A stretch of 64,000 bases of DNA from Hydrogenophilales bacterium 28-61-23 (GCA_002281555.1 NCGJ01000003.1:372001-436000); one strand, 5' to 3'. Counted from the first letter of the stretch, positions 36,862-47,533 are shown. Numbers and translations: made by a program. Notes: generated from the letters alone by a model not told the origin.

Positions 36862-37290
36862 TCAACCTCGTATTTCTGCTTGTTGGCCCGCCACAGGCCA
36901 GTGTTCCGAGTGGATATTGAAAATGCCGGCGTGTCCGCCGGAAACCGACTTTTCGACCAGCGTTTCCATGCCGCTGTCCCGGTAGGTGAGCGCCTTCAGC
37001 AACATGGGCAGATTGACCCCGGCGATGGCCTCGACCCGGTCCAAGGCGATGGCTCGACAAACGGTATTGCACGGCGTGGCGCCATAGACATCGGTCAGGA
37101 TCAGCACGCCTTCGCCCTGGTCGATTTCAGCCAATTTGCTACGCGCGCGCGCCAGCATGTCTTCGGGATCGTCGCAGACCGACAGATCAAGGTTTTCCAG
37201 CGCTTCCGGACGCTTGCCCAGAACATGGGTAGCACACTGGATGAGGCAATCGCCTAAGTTGCCGTGGGCGACGATGAGCAAAGCGATCAT
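36862..37290 (-). CDS. PTS EIIA component, mannose family
   Basis: 142 residues. LIVAHGNLGDCL carries the phosphorylated His 9. GEGVLILTDVYGATPCNTVC and AIAGVNLPMLLKAL match EIIA-Man. In betaproteobacteria this protein joins HPr and EI in a transport-independent phosphorelay. Start ATG at 37290. Its upstream region is shared with the divergent FAD/Fe-S gene. Confidence 0.94.
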   Translation of the reverse strand: MIALLIVAHGNLGDCLIQCATHVLGKRPEALENLDLSVCDDPEDMLARARSKLAEIDQGEGVLILTDVYGATPCNTVCRAIALDRVEAIAGVNLPMLLKALTYRDSGMETLVEKSVSGGHAGIFNIHSEHWPVAGQQAEIRG

Positions 37291-37479
37291 GAGGCGATAA
37301 GAAAACGGTTGAGGTTAAGGTTTTGCGATGACCGTGGAATTTTACGCCGCCGATTCGCTTTGTGCTCCACAACGCGTTGCGTCGCCTTGGCGCCAGGCCA
37401 TATCCCTTTGATAGATAAGGTTGAAGTTGTTTCAAATTGCCCAAGGTAGAATTCCTTGCCCCGCTCAAGAGTCCGTTCC

Positions 37480-40400
37480 ATGCCCGCCCTGCGCATCCGA
37501 GAAATTCCCTACAACTACACCTCGTTTTCCGACCGCGAGATCGTCATTCGCTTGTTGGGCGCGGAGGGCTGGGGCCTGATCGAGGAGTTGCGCGGCGAAC
37601 GCAAGACCGGCCGTTCCGCGCGCATGTTGTTCGAGGTGCTGGGCGACATCTGGGTGGTGACGCGCAATCCGTATCTGGAAGACGATCTGCTCGCCAATCC
37701 AGATCGCCGCGCGTTGCTGGTGCAGGCGCTGCGCCACCGCCTGGGCGAAGTCGAAAAGCGCCGCCAGGGCAGCGGAGCCGTTGTCGCCTCTGGCGAGGGC
37801 AACGAGCGGGTCGGCAAGCTGCTGGTGTTGGCGAATGGCGCGGTGGATGCGTTCGAGGCGGGTTTCGCGCGGACCGAGCATTTGCGGCGCGACATTCTGC
37901 GCAAACTGTTGCCGCATACCCACCGCGACAATATCGCCTTCGATGGCATGGCGCGCGTCTCCCACGTCACCGACGCCACCGACTGGCGCGTCGAATACCC
38001 GTTCGTGGTGCTCAACCCGGATGACGAAGAGGAAATTCCCGCGCTGGTCGCCGGCTGCATCGCGCTCGGCCTGACCGTGATTCCGCGTGGCGGCGGCACC
38101 GGCTACACCGGCGGCGCGGTTCCGCTGACCCGGATGTCGGCGGTGATCAATACCGAAAAATTCGACCATATGAGCGCGATCGAGTCGCGCGTCCTGCCCG
38201 GCCACAGCTGCTCGACGCCGGTCATCGTCTGCGGCGCCGGCGTGGTGACGCGCCGGGTCATGGAGGCGGCGGAAGTGCGCGGCCTCGCCTTCGCGGTCGA
38301 TCCGACCAGCGCCGACGCTTCCTGCATCGGCGGCAATGTGGCGATGAATGCCGGCGGCAAGAAGGCGGTGTTGTGGGGCACCGCGCTCGACAATCTGCTG
38401 TCCTGGAAGATGGTGACGCCGGACGCCGACTGGCTCGAAGTCACCCGACTGGATCACAACCTGTCGAAGATTCACGACGTGGAAACCGCGCGCTTCGAGC
38501 TGCGTCGTTTCCATGCCGACGGCAAGCCGAAGGGCGCGGCCGAAATCCTGGCCATTCCCGGCCGCGCCTTCCGCAAACAAGGCCTGGGCAAGGACGTCAC
38601 CGACAAATTCCTGTCCGGCCTGCCCGGCATTCAGAAGGAAGGCTGCGACGGCCTGATTACCCAGGCGACCTTCGTGCTGCATCGGATGCCACCGCACATT
38701 CGCACCGTGTGCATGGAGTTCTTCGGCCCGGTCGGCGAAGCCGTGCCAGCCATCGTCGAAGTAAAAAACCACATGGATACCCGTCCCGGCGGCGTCGTCA
38801 TGGCCGGCCTGGAGCACCTCGACGCGCGCTACATCAAGGCGGTCGGCTATGCCACCAAGGCCGAACGCACCGGGTTTGCCAACACTCGGCCGAACATGGT
38901 GTTATTGGCTGACATTGCCGGCGACGACGCGGCCGCGGCCGATGCGGCGGCGACGCATATCGTCGAACTGGCGCGCTCGCGCGGCGGTGAGGGATTCATC
39001 GCCGCCAGCCCGGAAATGCGCAAGAAATTCTGGCTCGACCGCGCGCGCACCGCCGCCATCGCCAAACACACCAACGCGTTCAAGATCAACGAGGACGTGG
39101 TGATTCCGCTGTCTCGGCTGGGCGAATATTCCGACGGCGTCGAGCGCATCAATATCGAACTGTCGATCGGCAACAAACTGGCCTTGTTGCAGGCGCTGGA
39201 AACTTTTTTCCAGGGCGAACTGCCGCTGTTCGAGGACGACGAGGGCGTCGCCGATCCGGCGTTGACCGCGACCCGCAAGGCGCGCGCGCTGGAGTTGTTG
39301 CGTCAGGTGCGCGCGCGCTGGACCGGACTGCTCGACAGTCTCGACGACATGGCCGTGTTTCGGTCGGTGCAAACCAAGCAGCAGCGCGTGTCGTGGAAGC
39401 GCGAAGTGCGCGCCGAATTGCGCCAGATCTTCACCGGCCGCGAGTACGAACCGGTGCTGGTCGAATGCGACGCCATCCATAAACGCATCCTGAAGGGGCG
39501 CGTATTCGTCGCGCTGCACATGCATGCCGGCGATGGCAATGTGCATACCAACATCCCGGTCAACTCGGACGATTACGCCATGCTCGCCGCCGCCAATCAG
39601 GCCGTGGCGCGCATCATGCGGCTGGCGCAAGACCTCGGCGGCGTCATCTCCGGCGAGCACGGCATCGGCATCACCAAGCTGGAATTCCTGTCCGACCTGG
39701 CCCTGTCCGAGTTCGCCGCCTACAAACAACAGGTCGATCCGCATGGCCACTTCAACAAGGGCAAGCTGCTCAAGGGCGCCGACCTGGCCAATGCCTACAC
39801 CCCCTCGTTCGGCCTGCTGGAACAGGAATCGCTGATCATGGAGCAGTCGGAAATCGGCGCCATCGCCGATTCGATCAAGGACTGCCTGCGTTGCGGCAAG
39901 TGCAAACCGGTGTGCAACACGCACGTGCCGCGCGCCAATCTGCTGTACAGCCCACGCAACAAGATTCTGGCCACTTCGTTGCTGATCGAGGCGTTCCTGT
40001 ACGAGGAACAGACCCGGCGCGGAGTTTCGCTGAAGCACTTCGACGAGTTCGACGATGTCGCCGACCACTGCACGGTCTGCCATAAATGCCTCAACCCGTG
40101 TCCGGTCGATATCGACTTCGGCGATGTCACCGTGGCGATGCGCAATTTTCTCACCGCCGCCGGCAAGAAGAAAACCGCGCCGGCGACCAAACTGGCGATG
40201 GCCTTCCTCAACAGCACCGATCCGGACGCCATCCGTTTCATGCGCAAGAGTTCGATCCAGTTGGGCTATCTCGGCCAGCGCGTCGGCGCGGCCGTGATGC
40301 GCCAGCTTCCGGTGGTCAAGGAAGCCATGCGTCGGCCGCCCGCCACGCTCGGCAAACCGAACGCGGTGACCCAGGTCATCCACTTCTTCAACCGCTCGCT

Positions 40401-41286
40401 GCCCGGCAACCTTCCCAACAAGACCGCGCGCGCCTTGCTCGGTTTGAACGATCCGAAAGTGGTGCCGGTACTGCGCGATGCGGCCAAGGTGACGGAAGAA
40501 TCCGACGCGGTGTTCTATTTCCCCGGCTGCGGCTCCGAACGCCTGTTCTCGCAAGTCGGCCTGGCGACGCTGGCCTGGCTGTATGAGCTCGGCGCGCAGA
40601 CCGTGCTGCCGCCGACTTACCTGTGCTGCGGCTATCCGCAAACCGCCACCGGCGACCGGCCCAAGGGCGAAGCCATCACCACCAGCAACCGGGTGCTGTT
40701 CCACCGCATCGCCAACACCTTGAATTACCTCGACATCAAGACCGTGCTGGTGTCCTGCGGCACCTGTCTGGATCAGTTGATGGAATACCAGTTCGACAAG
40801 ATTTTCCCCGGCTGCCGGATCATGGACATCCATGAATACATGATGGAAAAGGGCGTCAAGCTGGACCAGGTCGGCGGCACCAAATACATGTACCACGACC
40901 CTTGCCACACCCCGATCAAGCTGCACAACCCGATCAACACCGTCAAAACCCTGATGGGTCAGGACGTCAAACTGTCTGAACGCTGCTGCGGCGAGGCTGG
41001 CACCTTCGCCGCCAGCCGGCCGGACATCGCCACCCAGGTACGCTTCCGCAAAGCCGAGGAAATCGACCGGGTTGCGGATGGCCTGCGCGGCCCGGAAACC
41101 GAGACGGTGAAAATCCTCACTTCCTGCCCGTCCTGCCTGCAAGGCATGCTGCGCTACGGCGAAGACAGCAAGATCGAAGCCGATTACATCGTGGTCGAAC
41201 TGGCCAAGCTGAAACTGGGCGAGAACTGGATGGCGGAGTTTGTCGCCAAAGCCAATAACGGCGGCATTGAACGGGTTTTGCTGTAG
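37480..41286 (+). CDS. Giant FAD-linked oxidase/Fe-S protein (DUF3683, GlcD-GlcF-like fusion)
   Basis: 1268 residues from the ATG at 37480. Order: DUF3683 (about 1-170), FAD-binding PCMH domain ([36 protein letters not shown]), FAD-oxidase C ([31 protein letters not shown]), two Fe-S motifs ([23 protein letters not shown]) and two cysteine-rich CCG domains ([15 protein letters not shown]). The parts correspond to glycolate or D-lactate dehydrogenase subunits joined in one chain, feeding electrons to a membrane carrier. The substrate is not known. The length matches the betaproteobacterial family. Confidence 0.92.
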   Translation: MPALRIREIPYNYTSFSDREIVIRLLGAEGWGLIEELRGERKTGRSARMLFEVLGDIWVVTRNPYLEDDLLANPDRRALLVQALRHRLGEVEKRRQGSGAVVASGEGNERVGKLLVLANGAVDAFEAGFARTEHLRRDILRKLLPHTHRDNIAFDGMARVSHVTDATDWRVEYPFVVLNPDDEEEIPALVAGCIALGLTVIPRGGGTGYTGGAVPLTRMSAVINTEKFDHMSAIESRVLPGHSCSTPVIVCGAGVVTRRVMEAAEVRGLAFAVDPTSADASCIGGNVAMNAGGKKAVLWGTALDNLLSWKMVTPDADWLEVTRLDHNLSKIHDVETARFELRRFHADGKPKGAAEILAIPGRAFRKQGLGKDVTDKFLSGLPGIQKEGCDGLITQATFVLHRMPPHIRTVCMEFFGPVGEAVPAIVEVKNHMDTRPGGVVMAGLEHLDARYIKAVGYATKAERTGFANTRPNMVLLADIAGDDAAAADAAATHIVELARSRGGEGFIAASPEMRKKFWLDRARTAAIAKHTNAFKINEDVVIPLSRLGEYSDGVERINIELSIGNKLALLQALETFFQGELPLFEDDEGVADPALTATRKARALELLRQVRARWTGLLDSLDDMAVFRSVQTKQQRVSWKREVRAELRQIFTGREYEPVLVECDAIHKRILKGRVFVALHMHAGDGNVHTNIPVNSDDYAMLAAANQAVARIMRLAQDLGGVISGEHGIGITKLEFLSDLALSEFAAYKQQVDPHGHFNKGKLLKGADLANAYTPSFGLLEQESLIMEQSEIGAIADSIKDCLRCGKCKPVCNTHVPRANLLYSPRNKILATSLLIEAFLYEEQTRRGVSLKHFDEFDDVADHCTVCHKCLNPCPVDIDFGDVTVAMRNFLTAAGKKKTAPATKLAMAFLNSTDPDAIRFMRKSSIQLGYLGQRVGAAVMRQLPVVKEAMRRPPATLGKPNAVTQVIHFFNRSLPGNLPNKTARALLGLNDPKVVPVLRDAAKVTEESDAVFYFPGCGSERLFSQVGLATLAWLYELGAQTVLPPTYLCCGYPQTATGDRPKGEAITTSNRVLFHRIANTLNYLDIKTVLVSCGTCLDQLMEYQFDKIFPGCRIMDIHEYMMEKGVKLDQVGGTKYMYHDPCHTPIKLHNPINTVKTLMGQDVKLSERCCGEAGTFAASRPDIATQVRFRKAEEIDRVADGLRGPETETVKILTSCPSCLQGMLRYGEDSKIEADYIVVELAKLKLGENWMAEFVAKANNGGIERVLL

Positions 41287-41302
41287 AGAGGGAGCGCAAG
41301 CG

Positions 41303-41731
41303 ATGTCCGATACAGCTTGTCCACTGTGTTTTCCAGTCGATGAAACGCTGCTCTGGCGCGATGCATTCTGCCGCGCGATCTGGGTCGACGACGCCAACTA
41401 CCCCGGCTTCTGCCGCGTCATCCTGAACGCCCACGTCAAGGAAATGACCGACCTGCCGCCTGAGCAGCGCCAGCGTTTGATGGCCGTGGTGTTCGCCGTG
41501 GAAACGGCACTGCGGGAAATCGCCAAGCCGGACAAGATCAATCTGGCCAGCCTGGGCAATGTCGTGCCACACATGCACTGGCATGTGATTCCGCGCTGGG
41601 AAAACGATGTGAATTTTCCGGATGCCATCTGGGCCGCATCGCGTCGTGCAAACCCGACACGCGCCTTACCCGCCGATTTCAGGCAGCGGATTCAGACTCG
41701 GATTCAAGCGTTGATGCAATCTCGGGAATAA
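41303..41731 (+). CDS. HIT-family nucleotide hydrolase
   Basis: 142 residues. The histidine triad HMHWHVIPRW gives His 90, 92 and 94. CPLC at 6-9 may bind zinc. HIT proteins hydrolyse AMP-type phosphoramidates or diadenosine polyphosphates. GAGGGAG lies upstream of the ATG, 16 bp after the giant oxidase. Its last 53 nt overlap the 3' end of phoR on the other strand. Confidence 0.93.
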   Translation: MSDTACPLCFPVDETLLWRDAFCRAIWVDDANYPGFCRVILNAHVKEMTDLPPEQRQRLMAVVFAVETALREIAKPDKINLASLGNVVPHMHWHVIPRWENDVNFPDAIWAASRRANPTRALPADFRQRIQTRIQALMQSRE

Positions 41732-43013
41732 CCCGTTCGGTTGGGAATACCGCCGAGAACGTGCTGCCTTTGCCGACCGTGCTTTCGACCCGCAATTTGG
41801 CCTGATGCCGTTGCAAGACGTGTTTGACGATGGCCAGGCCCAGGCCGGTTCCGCCAGTGGCGCGTGAACGCCCCTGATCGACGCGGTAGAAGCGCTCGGT
41901 CAGACGCGGAATATGTTGCGGGTCGATGCCTTCACCGCTGTCTTGCACCGAGAAGGTCTGCTCTCCCGTTTCCAGCAGGCCCCATTTGATCCGGATAAGT
42001 CCGTTGGCCGGGGTATAGCGCACGGCATTGGAAACCAGGTTGGCGAGCGCGCTGTAGAGTTCCTGGCTGTTGCCGATCAGGCGGGCCTGATTGTCCAGCT
42101 TCAGCTCGATCTGGTGTTTGCCCTGACTCAAGGACTCGGCCTCACGCGCCAGACGCTGGGCCAGCGAGACCATATCGACCGTTTCATCCTTGGTTTCCGG
42201 TTCGCTTTCCAGCCGCGCCAGCGTCAGCAGATCGTCGACCAGACGGCGAATGCGGTCGGACTGCGCGCGCATCAGCGGGATATGTTTGCGCAATTGCGCC
42301 GGATCCGCATCGGGCATGTCTTCGAAGGCTTCCAGGAAACCGACGATGACGGTGATGGGCGTGCGCAGTTCATGCGAGACGTTGGCGACGAAATCGCGTC
42401 GCATCGTATCGACCCGCGCGATATCGGTAATGTCGCGCGCGACCAGCATTTTCTGCTCGCGCGGCAACGAAATCAGCTGCAGTGACACTGTTTTTCCGCG
42501 CGCGCCGGACGCCTCGATGGTCAGCCTGCGCGTGAAATCTTCCTGGTGCAGCCACTCGGAGAAACGGGAATTCCGCATCAGGTAAAGCACAAACTGCCCG
42601 GCATCGCGGTTTTGCGAAAGGCCCAGCAGGTGTTCGGCGGCATCGTTGAGCCAGTTGATGCGATTGTCGTCGTCCAGTATGACCACGCCATCCGGCAAAT
42701 GGCGTGTGGCTTCATGCATCTGTTCCAGGTCGGCCAGGGCTTTTTGTTGCTCGGCCTGCTGGCCTCGCAACAGCTTGGCCAGCCGATAGAACACATCGCC
42801 CCAGGCGCCGTCCCCCTGCAACAAAGCATCGACCGGGGCCGCGAGCCAGTTCGAAAGCTTGTGCAGATGGTATATGTGATACAGCAGATATACGAACAGC
42901 ACCGCCGAGAAAAACGCGCAGCCAAGCGTCGTGGAGAATGCGATAGCCAGCGCGATAGAGACTAAAGCAAGCCCCAGAAAAATCATCAGGGGGCGCCACC
43001 AGAATGCAAGCAT
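41679..43013 (-). CDS. phoR: Phosphate-regulon sensor kinase PhoR
   Basis: 444 residues. Two closely spaced TM segments (about 5-45) without a periplasmic domain, a PAS domain (LPDGVVILDDDNRINWLNDAAEHLLG), HisKA with NVSHELRTPITVIVGFLE, and HATPase with NLVSNAVRYTP, DSGEGIDPQHIPRL and GGTGLGLAIVKHV. This layout is specific for PhoR. It follows phoB by 45 bp. Confidence 0.95.
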   Translation of the reverse strand: MLAFWWRPLMIFLGLALVSIALAIAFSTTLGCAFFSAVLFVYLLYHIYHLHKLSNWLAAPVDALLQGDGAWGDVFYRLAKLLRGQQAEQQKALADLEQMHEATRHLPDGVVILDDDNRINWLNDAAEHLLGLSQNRDAGQFVLYLMRNSRFSEWLHQEDFTRRLTIEASGARGKTVSLQLISLPREQKMLVARDITDIARVDTMRRDFVANVSHELRTPITVIVGFLEAFEDMPDADPAQLRKHIPLMRAQSDRIRRLVDDLLTLARLESEPETKDETVDMVSLAQRLAREAESLSQGKHQIELKLDNQARLIGNSQELYSALANLVSNAVRYTPANGLIRIKWGLLETGEQTFSVQDSGEGIDPQHIPRLTERFYRVDQGRSRATGGTGLGLAIVKHVLQRHQAKLRVESTVGKGSTFSAVFPTERVIPEIASTLESESESAA

Positions 43014-43058
43014 GGGCGTGGGCGAGTAAGCGTTGCGGCTGCGTTGCCGCGCGCGGGT

Positions 43059-43751
43059 TCAGGAAAGTGTCGCGGACAGGCGGTAGCCTGAGCCTCGCAC
43101 AGTTTGAATCAAGCGGTCATGACCGGTCGCTTCCAGCGCCGAACGCAGACGGCGAATGTGGACATCGACGGTACGCTCCTCGACAAAGACATGATCGCCC
43201 CAGACCTGATCCAGCAACTGCGAGCGTGAATAAACCCGTTCCGGGTGCGTCATCAGAAAATGGAGCAGGCGGAATTCGGTCGGGCCCAGATCGAGCGCGG
43301 TCGCATCGCCGTAAACCCGGTGCGACAGCGGGTCGAGCCTGAGTCCGTTGATTTCGACGCTATCCTCGGTCATCTGCGGCGCGCGCCTACGCAATACCGC
43401 TTTGATGCGCGCCATCAGTTCACGCGGCGAGAACGGCTTGGTGATGTAGTCGTCGGCGCCGGTATCGAGGCCTTGCACCTTGTCGCGCTCATCCGAACGC
43501 GCCGTCAGCATGATGATCGGGATATTCTTCTGGCGACTGTCGGCACGCACCCGGCGCGCAAAATCGATGCCGGACATGCCCGGCAACATCCAGTCGAGCA
43601 GAATCAGGTCGGGTAGCGCCCCGCGCAACAAGCCGAGCGCTTCTTCCGCGTCGGAGGCGACGATGACATCATGTCCATGTTGACCGAGATTGAATTTCAG
43701 GACTTCCTGGATACCCTGTTCATCTTCTACGACGAGGATGGTGGCCGACAT
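43059..43751 (-). CDS. phoB: Phosphate-regulon response regulator PhoB
   Basis: 230 residues. Receiver with EDE at 9-11, [13 protein letters not shown] and [11 protein letters not shown]; winged helix with [51 protein letters not shown], which is the PhoB recognition region. It activates phosphate-starvation genes. A PHO box lies directly upstream, so autoregulation is expected. Confidence 0.97.
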   Translation of the reverse strand: MSATILVVEDEQGIQEVLKFNLGQHGHDVIVASDAEEALGLLRGALPDLILLDWMLPGMSGIDFARRVRADSRQKNIPIIMLTARSDERDKVQGLDTGADDYITKPFSPRELMARIKAVLRRRAPQMTEDSVEINGLRLDPLSHRVYGDATALDLGPTEFRLLHFLMTHPERVYSRSQLLDQVWGDHVFVEERTVDVHIRRLRSALEATGHDRLIQTVRGSGYRLSATLS

Positions 43752-43788
43752 GAGTGATGGCTCCCGTTAATGTGGTAACGCCCGATCT

Positions 43789-43808
43789 TATGACGGTTTT
43801 ATGACGCT
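43789..43808 (-). promoter_or_regulatory. PHO box upstream of phoB
   Basis: On the minus strand the sequence GCGTCATAAAACCGTCATAA holds two CGTCAT half-sites 11 bp apart with an AAAA spacer, very close to the E. coli consensus CTGTCATAWAWCTGTCAY. It lies 38 bp upstream of the phoB start. Confidence 0.8.
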
Positions 43809-43822
43809 TTCGTGAACAAGAT

Positions 43823-45721
43823 TCAATCTTGCTTATTCCGCTCCGCTTGCGGACTCATCAAGGGTTGGAACTCCCGGCCGAAGCAGGTGAAATAGCGCGA
43901 AAATCCCTCGTAATACTCCAGGCGCAATGCCTGGATCGCAACAATGGAACCTTCCAGAACGAGTATCAGCGCATTCCCAAATACCAACATGACGAGCTGA
44001 CCGGCCTGCCCCATTTCCTGGCTCAGCGTGGAAATGGCGACCGCCAGCGCGACATGGCTGATCGAGAAAGCGGCGATACGCATGAAGGAAAGCGTGTTGA
44101 CGAAATCGTTGAACACGGTTTCCAGACTCTCCATCAAACTCAGAAAGAACCGCCCCGGCCAGGGCTCGGTCTGCCGCGCACAGTGATAGATCAGGATCAT
44201 CAGAAAACCGCACCCGGCGATGGCCGAGGCAACATTCGCCCCGGGCTGTCGCGTGTACGTGAAATACACCGCGCCGACGCCGCCCAGATACAACAGCAAA
44301 CCCGCGATGCCACCCGAATCGAACAGCGCGGCCCGCCAACTTCGCGCGGCAAGCCGGTTGTAGAACATGATCAATTGTGTGGCGATCAGAAAACCGATTC
44401 CCCACAGCAAAGCGGCGTGAATCATGCGCATGGGATCGGAAAGCGGCGCGATCCAGAGCGGCTCGATAACCCCCTCAAGCCCGAAAACACTGCCATAAAG
44501 CAGGCCAAAACCACTGGCGGAAATTCCGGCCGCGACGATCAACGGTCGAAACCGGATCGCATCGCCGCGCAGCGCCAACGCGGCCAGCGCGATGATCAGG
44601 CCATGGCCGACATCGCCAAACATCATGCCGAACATCACGGTAAACGACAGCATGAAGAACAGCGTCGGATCGAAGTCGCCATAACATGGCACGCCATAAC
44701 CGCGCACCAGTTCGGCGAATGGCCCGAGCCAGGTTGGATAGCGCATCGCAGTGGGTACCGACTCGCGCTCGCCCGCCTGCGGCGGCCGGGTCTCGAGCTG
44801 ATATTGGCCGGATAGCTGTTTGTCGAGCTGGGTCTGCAGGCGCTTCAGGTTGCGGCGGGGGATCCAGCCGCGAATCAGGAGTTGTCCGCCCGGCTCCGTG
44901 ACCGCCTCGCCCACCAGCCTGGCATAAGGCTCGGCCAGATCAACCGATTTCTCCGCATGCGCCAATCGATCGGCAATACCGGAAAGTTTCTGGCGATCCT
45001 CCTGTTCCAGATTTTCTAGGCGTTTGGTGATGCCCTGGCACAGATTCTTCAGCTCGAATTCAACTTCCCGCGGCGGACCGGAAAACTCCGCAGGCAGATG
45101 AATCTCATGCCAACCATGTTTTTCCAGCATCGAACGCGACAGCAAACAACGCAGTTGCGGGCACACCACGATTAGATACACCTTGCCAGCCTGCCGGCCA
45201 AAGATGTCGGCAATGCCGCCAACTTGCGCGAGATCGGCCATCAAAGCAGCAAGCTCGGATTCCACGACACTGCCGACCAGGGTCTGAATAAATTGCTTGG
45301 GCCGCGCCAGTTGCGCCAGGTCGATGTCCAGTGTCGCGAACTGGGCAAGATCGTCAATCAAGGCCGTTTTGTTTTTGAGCAGCCGCTCGAACTCCTCTCG
45401 CTTGAGTCGAGATTGATCGGCCACCTGGACCAATTCATCCAGCCAGGCGTTGATTTCATGCAGTTGGCTCAGCGTCGGCGGCTCGCTCGGCGTAGTTACG
45501 GCAGAGGGGAATTGCGGATAGTGCGCAGCCAGGCGGATCAATTTATCGCGCGCTTGCCGGGTCGCATCGTGGTAACGCTGCCCGCTGCTGTTGGCGGGGT
45601 TGTAGATGCCCAGCACACTGTGTTCAGGCGAAAAAACGCCATGCCTCGCCAACAAATACGCAGCCTGCGGGGCCTCCGCCTCGCCAACCTCAAGAGCGAC
45701 ATGCAGCATTCTCTGGGTCAT
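43823..45721 (-). CDS. V-type ATPase subunit I (a) homologue, orphan
   Basis: 632 residues. The N-terminal half is soluble with long helices; the C-terminal half is membrane (FMLSFTVMFGMMFGDVGHGLI). Motifs of the proton half-channel are kept: Arg in LSFMRIAAFSISHVALA and in IQALRLEYYEGFSRYF. FGREFQPL ends the family. Subunit a normally sits in an operon with the other V/A-ATPase subunits, but none of them flank it: phoB is on one side and queD on the other. Either the rest is elsewhere in the genome or this is a stand-alone use. Confidence 0.88.
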   Translation of the reverse strand: MTQRMLHVALEVGEAEAPQAAYLLARHGVFSPEHSVLGIYNPANSSGQRYHDATRQARDKLIRLAAHYPQFPSAVTTPSEPPTLSQLHEINAWLDELVQVADQSRLKREEFERLLKNKTALIDDLAQFATLDIDLAQLARPKQFIQTLVGSVVESELAALMADLAQVGGIADIFGRQAGKVYLIVVCPQLRCLLSRSMLEKHGWHEIHLPAEFSGPPREVEFELKNLCQGITKRLENLEQEDRQKLSGIADRLAHAEKSVDLAEPYARLVGEAVTEPGGQLLIRGWIPRRNLKRLQTQLDKQLSGQYQLETRPPQAGERESVPTAMRYPTWLGPFAELVRGYGVPCYGDFDPTLFFMLSFTVMFGMMFGDVGHGLIIALAALALRGDAIRFRPLIVAAGISASGFGLLYGSVFGLEGVIEPLWIAPLSDPMRMIHAALLWGIGFLIATQLIMFYNRLAARSWRAALFDSGGIAGLLLYLGGVGAVYFTYTRQPGANVASAIAGCGFLMILIYHCARQTEPWPGRFFLSLMESLETVFNDFVNTLSFMRIAAFSISHVALAVAISTLSQEMGQAGQLVMLVFGNALILVLEGSIVAIQALRLEYYEGFSRYFTCFGREFQPLMSPQAERNKQD

Positions 45722-45842
45722 GCTCCGATCTCGTAATGTTGTCAGCCCAATCGTTGGCCGGATCGGCCTTTACAATCAAGCGCGCTTCTTGCGCGCCGAC
45801 AACTTCTTAAATGTAGCGCCAGCCCCTGCCCTGAGGTGACTT

Positions 45843-46202
45843 ATGGAAATATTCAACCGCTTTTCACTCGAAGCCGCTCGCCGGCTGCCTCATTTGCCGC
45901 CGGAGCACCCGTGTTCACGGGTGCATGGCCACTCTTTCCAGATCGAGGTTTATCTGCGCGGCCCGCTCGACCCGAAACTGGGTTGGGTGACCGATTTCGC
46001 CGATATTCAACAAGCATGGCGGCCGATCCATGCCAGTCTGGACCATCGCTATCTGAACGAAGTCGACGGACTGGAAAACCCCACCAGCGAACTGCTCGCG
46101 CAATGGATCTGGCGGCGCCTGTGGCCCGCGTTGCCCGGCCTGGCCAAGATCGTCGTGATGGAAACCTCGACTTCAGGATGTATTTACCAAGGCGAAGATT
46201 GA
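45843..46202 (+). CDS. queD: 6-carboxytetrahydropterin synthase QueD family
   Basis: 119 residues. Zinc ligands His 17, His 28 and His 30 (RLPHLP; VHGH) and catalytic Cys 24 (HPCSRVHGH) are present, with GWVTDFADI and LDHRYLNE. QueD makes the queuosine precursor from dihydroneopterin triphosphate. GAGGTG is upstream of the ATG. Other queuosine genes are not in the window. Confidence 0.93.
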   Translation: MEIFNRFSLEAARRLPHLPPEHPCSRVHGHSFQIEVYLRGPLDPKLGWVTDFADIQQAWRPIHASLDHRYLNEVDGLENPTSELLAQWIWRRLWPALPGLAKIVVMETSTSGCIYQGED

Positions 46203-46259
46203 CGCTGCGCGTAGTTCAACGACTCATCGCGCATCCGCCCGCTCCACCGCGCTACGCCG

Positions 46260-46664
46260 CTAGTCGCTGTCCTTGTTGTTGTAAACGTAGCGCACATGTC
46301 CATAACGGATCACCAGCACCGCGACAGTCAGCATCAGGATTGAGGCGGTAACACCGAGGATGCGGTATTCGTCGAGATTCTTCATGTCCAGCACCAGATA
46401 ACGGGCCAGCGCCACGATGGCGATGTAGATGGGGAAGCGCACCGGCAGGCGCCCGGATTCGAAATACAGCCCGACCATCGCCAGAACCTCCAGATACAGG
46501 AACAGCAGCAACAAATCGCCCAGATTCACCGTGCCCGCATTGATCATCGTGGTCACCTCATGGATGCCGGCGACGATGGTGGCAAGCGTGATCACCGCCA
46601 GGCCCAGGTATTCGATGAGACCGAGGAAAGAGATGGCGTGATGGGTAAATCGATTCGGGCGCAT
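46260..46664 (-). CDS. Phosphate-starvation-inducible PsiE family membrane protein
   Basis: 134 residues with four predicted helices (LIEYLGLAVITLATIVAGI, LLLLFLYLEVLAMVGLYF, YIAIVALARYLVL, ASILMLTVAVLVIR). It matches the PsiE family. Function unknown. The presence of phoBR 2.5 kb away fits a phosphate theme, but I see no PHO box immediately upstream. Confidence 0.85.
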   Translation of the reverse strand: MRPNRFTHHAISFLGLIEYLGLAVITLATIVAGIHEVTTMINAGTVNLGDLLLLFLYLEVLAMVGLYFESGRLPVRFPIYIAIVALARYLVLDMKNLDEYRILGVTASILMLTVAVLVIRYGHVRYVYNNKDSD

Positions 46665-46681
46665 GGTCTGCTCTGTCTTGT

Positions 46682-47533
46682 TTAGCTTGGCGTGCGGGCG
46701 ATCGCGGCTTCGACCAGCGCCAGGAAATCCGCCGGGCTCTTTACCTGCGCGATTTCCTGCGAAGTGACCGTGTAGCCGTGCGGCCCGGCGATGGCTTCGT
46801 AACGCGGCACGCGCGAGTGGAACAGGCGCGGAAACACCCAGCGGGTGAAGTCGTTCGGCTCGACCTGGGCGACGAACTCCAGGCCCCTTTCCGCCATGTA
46901 GACGGGCAGGTTCTCGGCCAGGAACGCGGGCCGGTAGTACAGCGGTTTGGGGTCGGACTGGGCGCGACGGATCAGGGTGTCCTCCTCATCCCTGCTGGTG
47001 ACCTTGATGTACAGAATCAGGGTGTGCTCGGCCAGCAGGTCGATCACGCCATCGTCTTCCAGCTCGCACAGGCTGCCGCCGACGTCGTTGACGAAATGAT
47101 CGTAGCCATAGATTTCCTGCGCCTTGCGGATGAACGATGGCACGTCATTCATGGCGGCGATTTCCGCCTCCCGGTACATCGCCTGGCGCCGGCTGAACTC
47201 GGGCAGCGACAGGCCGGCGAAATCCGGGTTGCCCAGCTTGCCGACGAAGGACAGCACCGGGCCCAGATCCTGGATCTTGATGTTGTTGCGGATGTCGATC
47301 CAGTCGTTGCGCAGCAGTTCGCGCAGGAACGGAACCTGCATCGCCTGCTGCTTGATCAGATCGAGGATGGGTTCGTCGAGATAGCGCGTGCCGATGCGGT
47401 AATCGCCGGAAAAATGGAACCAGTCGTGGCGACGCAGCAAGCTGGAGATATAGGTTTTTCCGACGCCGGACATGCCCAGCAGGGTGATTTTCTTGTGCTC
47501 CCAGGCGCGGAAGGATTCAGGTCTGAATTTCAT
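46682..47533 (-). CDS. P-loop NTPase of unknown role
   Basis: 283 residues from the ATG at 47533; an in-frame TTG at 47551 would add six. Walker A GMSGVGKT is near residues 20-27. The rest (FHFSGDYRIGTRYLDEPILDLIKQQAM, FVNDVGGSLCELEDD) is conserved-looking and resembles nucleotide-kinase or shikimate-kinase type folds. I cannot name a substrate. Function unknown. Confidence 0.75.
   Translation of the reverse strand: MKFRPESFRAWEHKKITLLGMSGVGKTYISSLLRRHDWFHFSGDYRIGTRYLDEPILDLIKQQAMQVPFLRELLRNDWIDIRNNIKIQDLGPVLSFVGKLGNPDFAGLSLPEFSRRQAMYREAEIAAMNDVPSFIRKAQEIYGYDHFVNDVGGSLCELEDDGVIDLLAEHTLILYIKVTSRDEEDTLIRRAQSDPKPLYYRPAFLAENLPVYMAERGLEFVAQVEPNDFTRWVFPRLFHSRVPRYEAIAGPHGYTVTSQEIAQVKSPADFLALVEAAIARTPS

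Noticed and set aside
38902-41397. Very long open frame on the minus strand opposite the FAD/Fe-S gene
   Set aside because: It is the antisense of a strongly recognisable protein; high GC content keeps this frame open. There is no domain and no ribosome-binding site.
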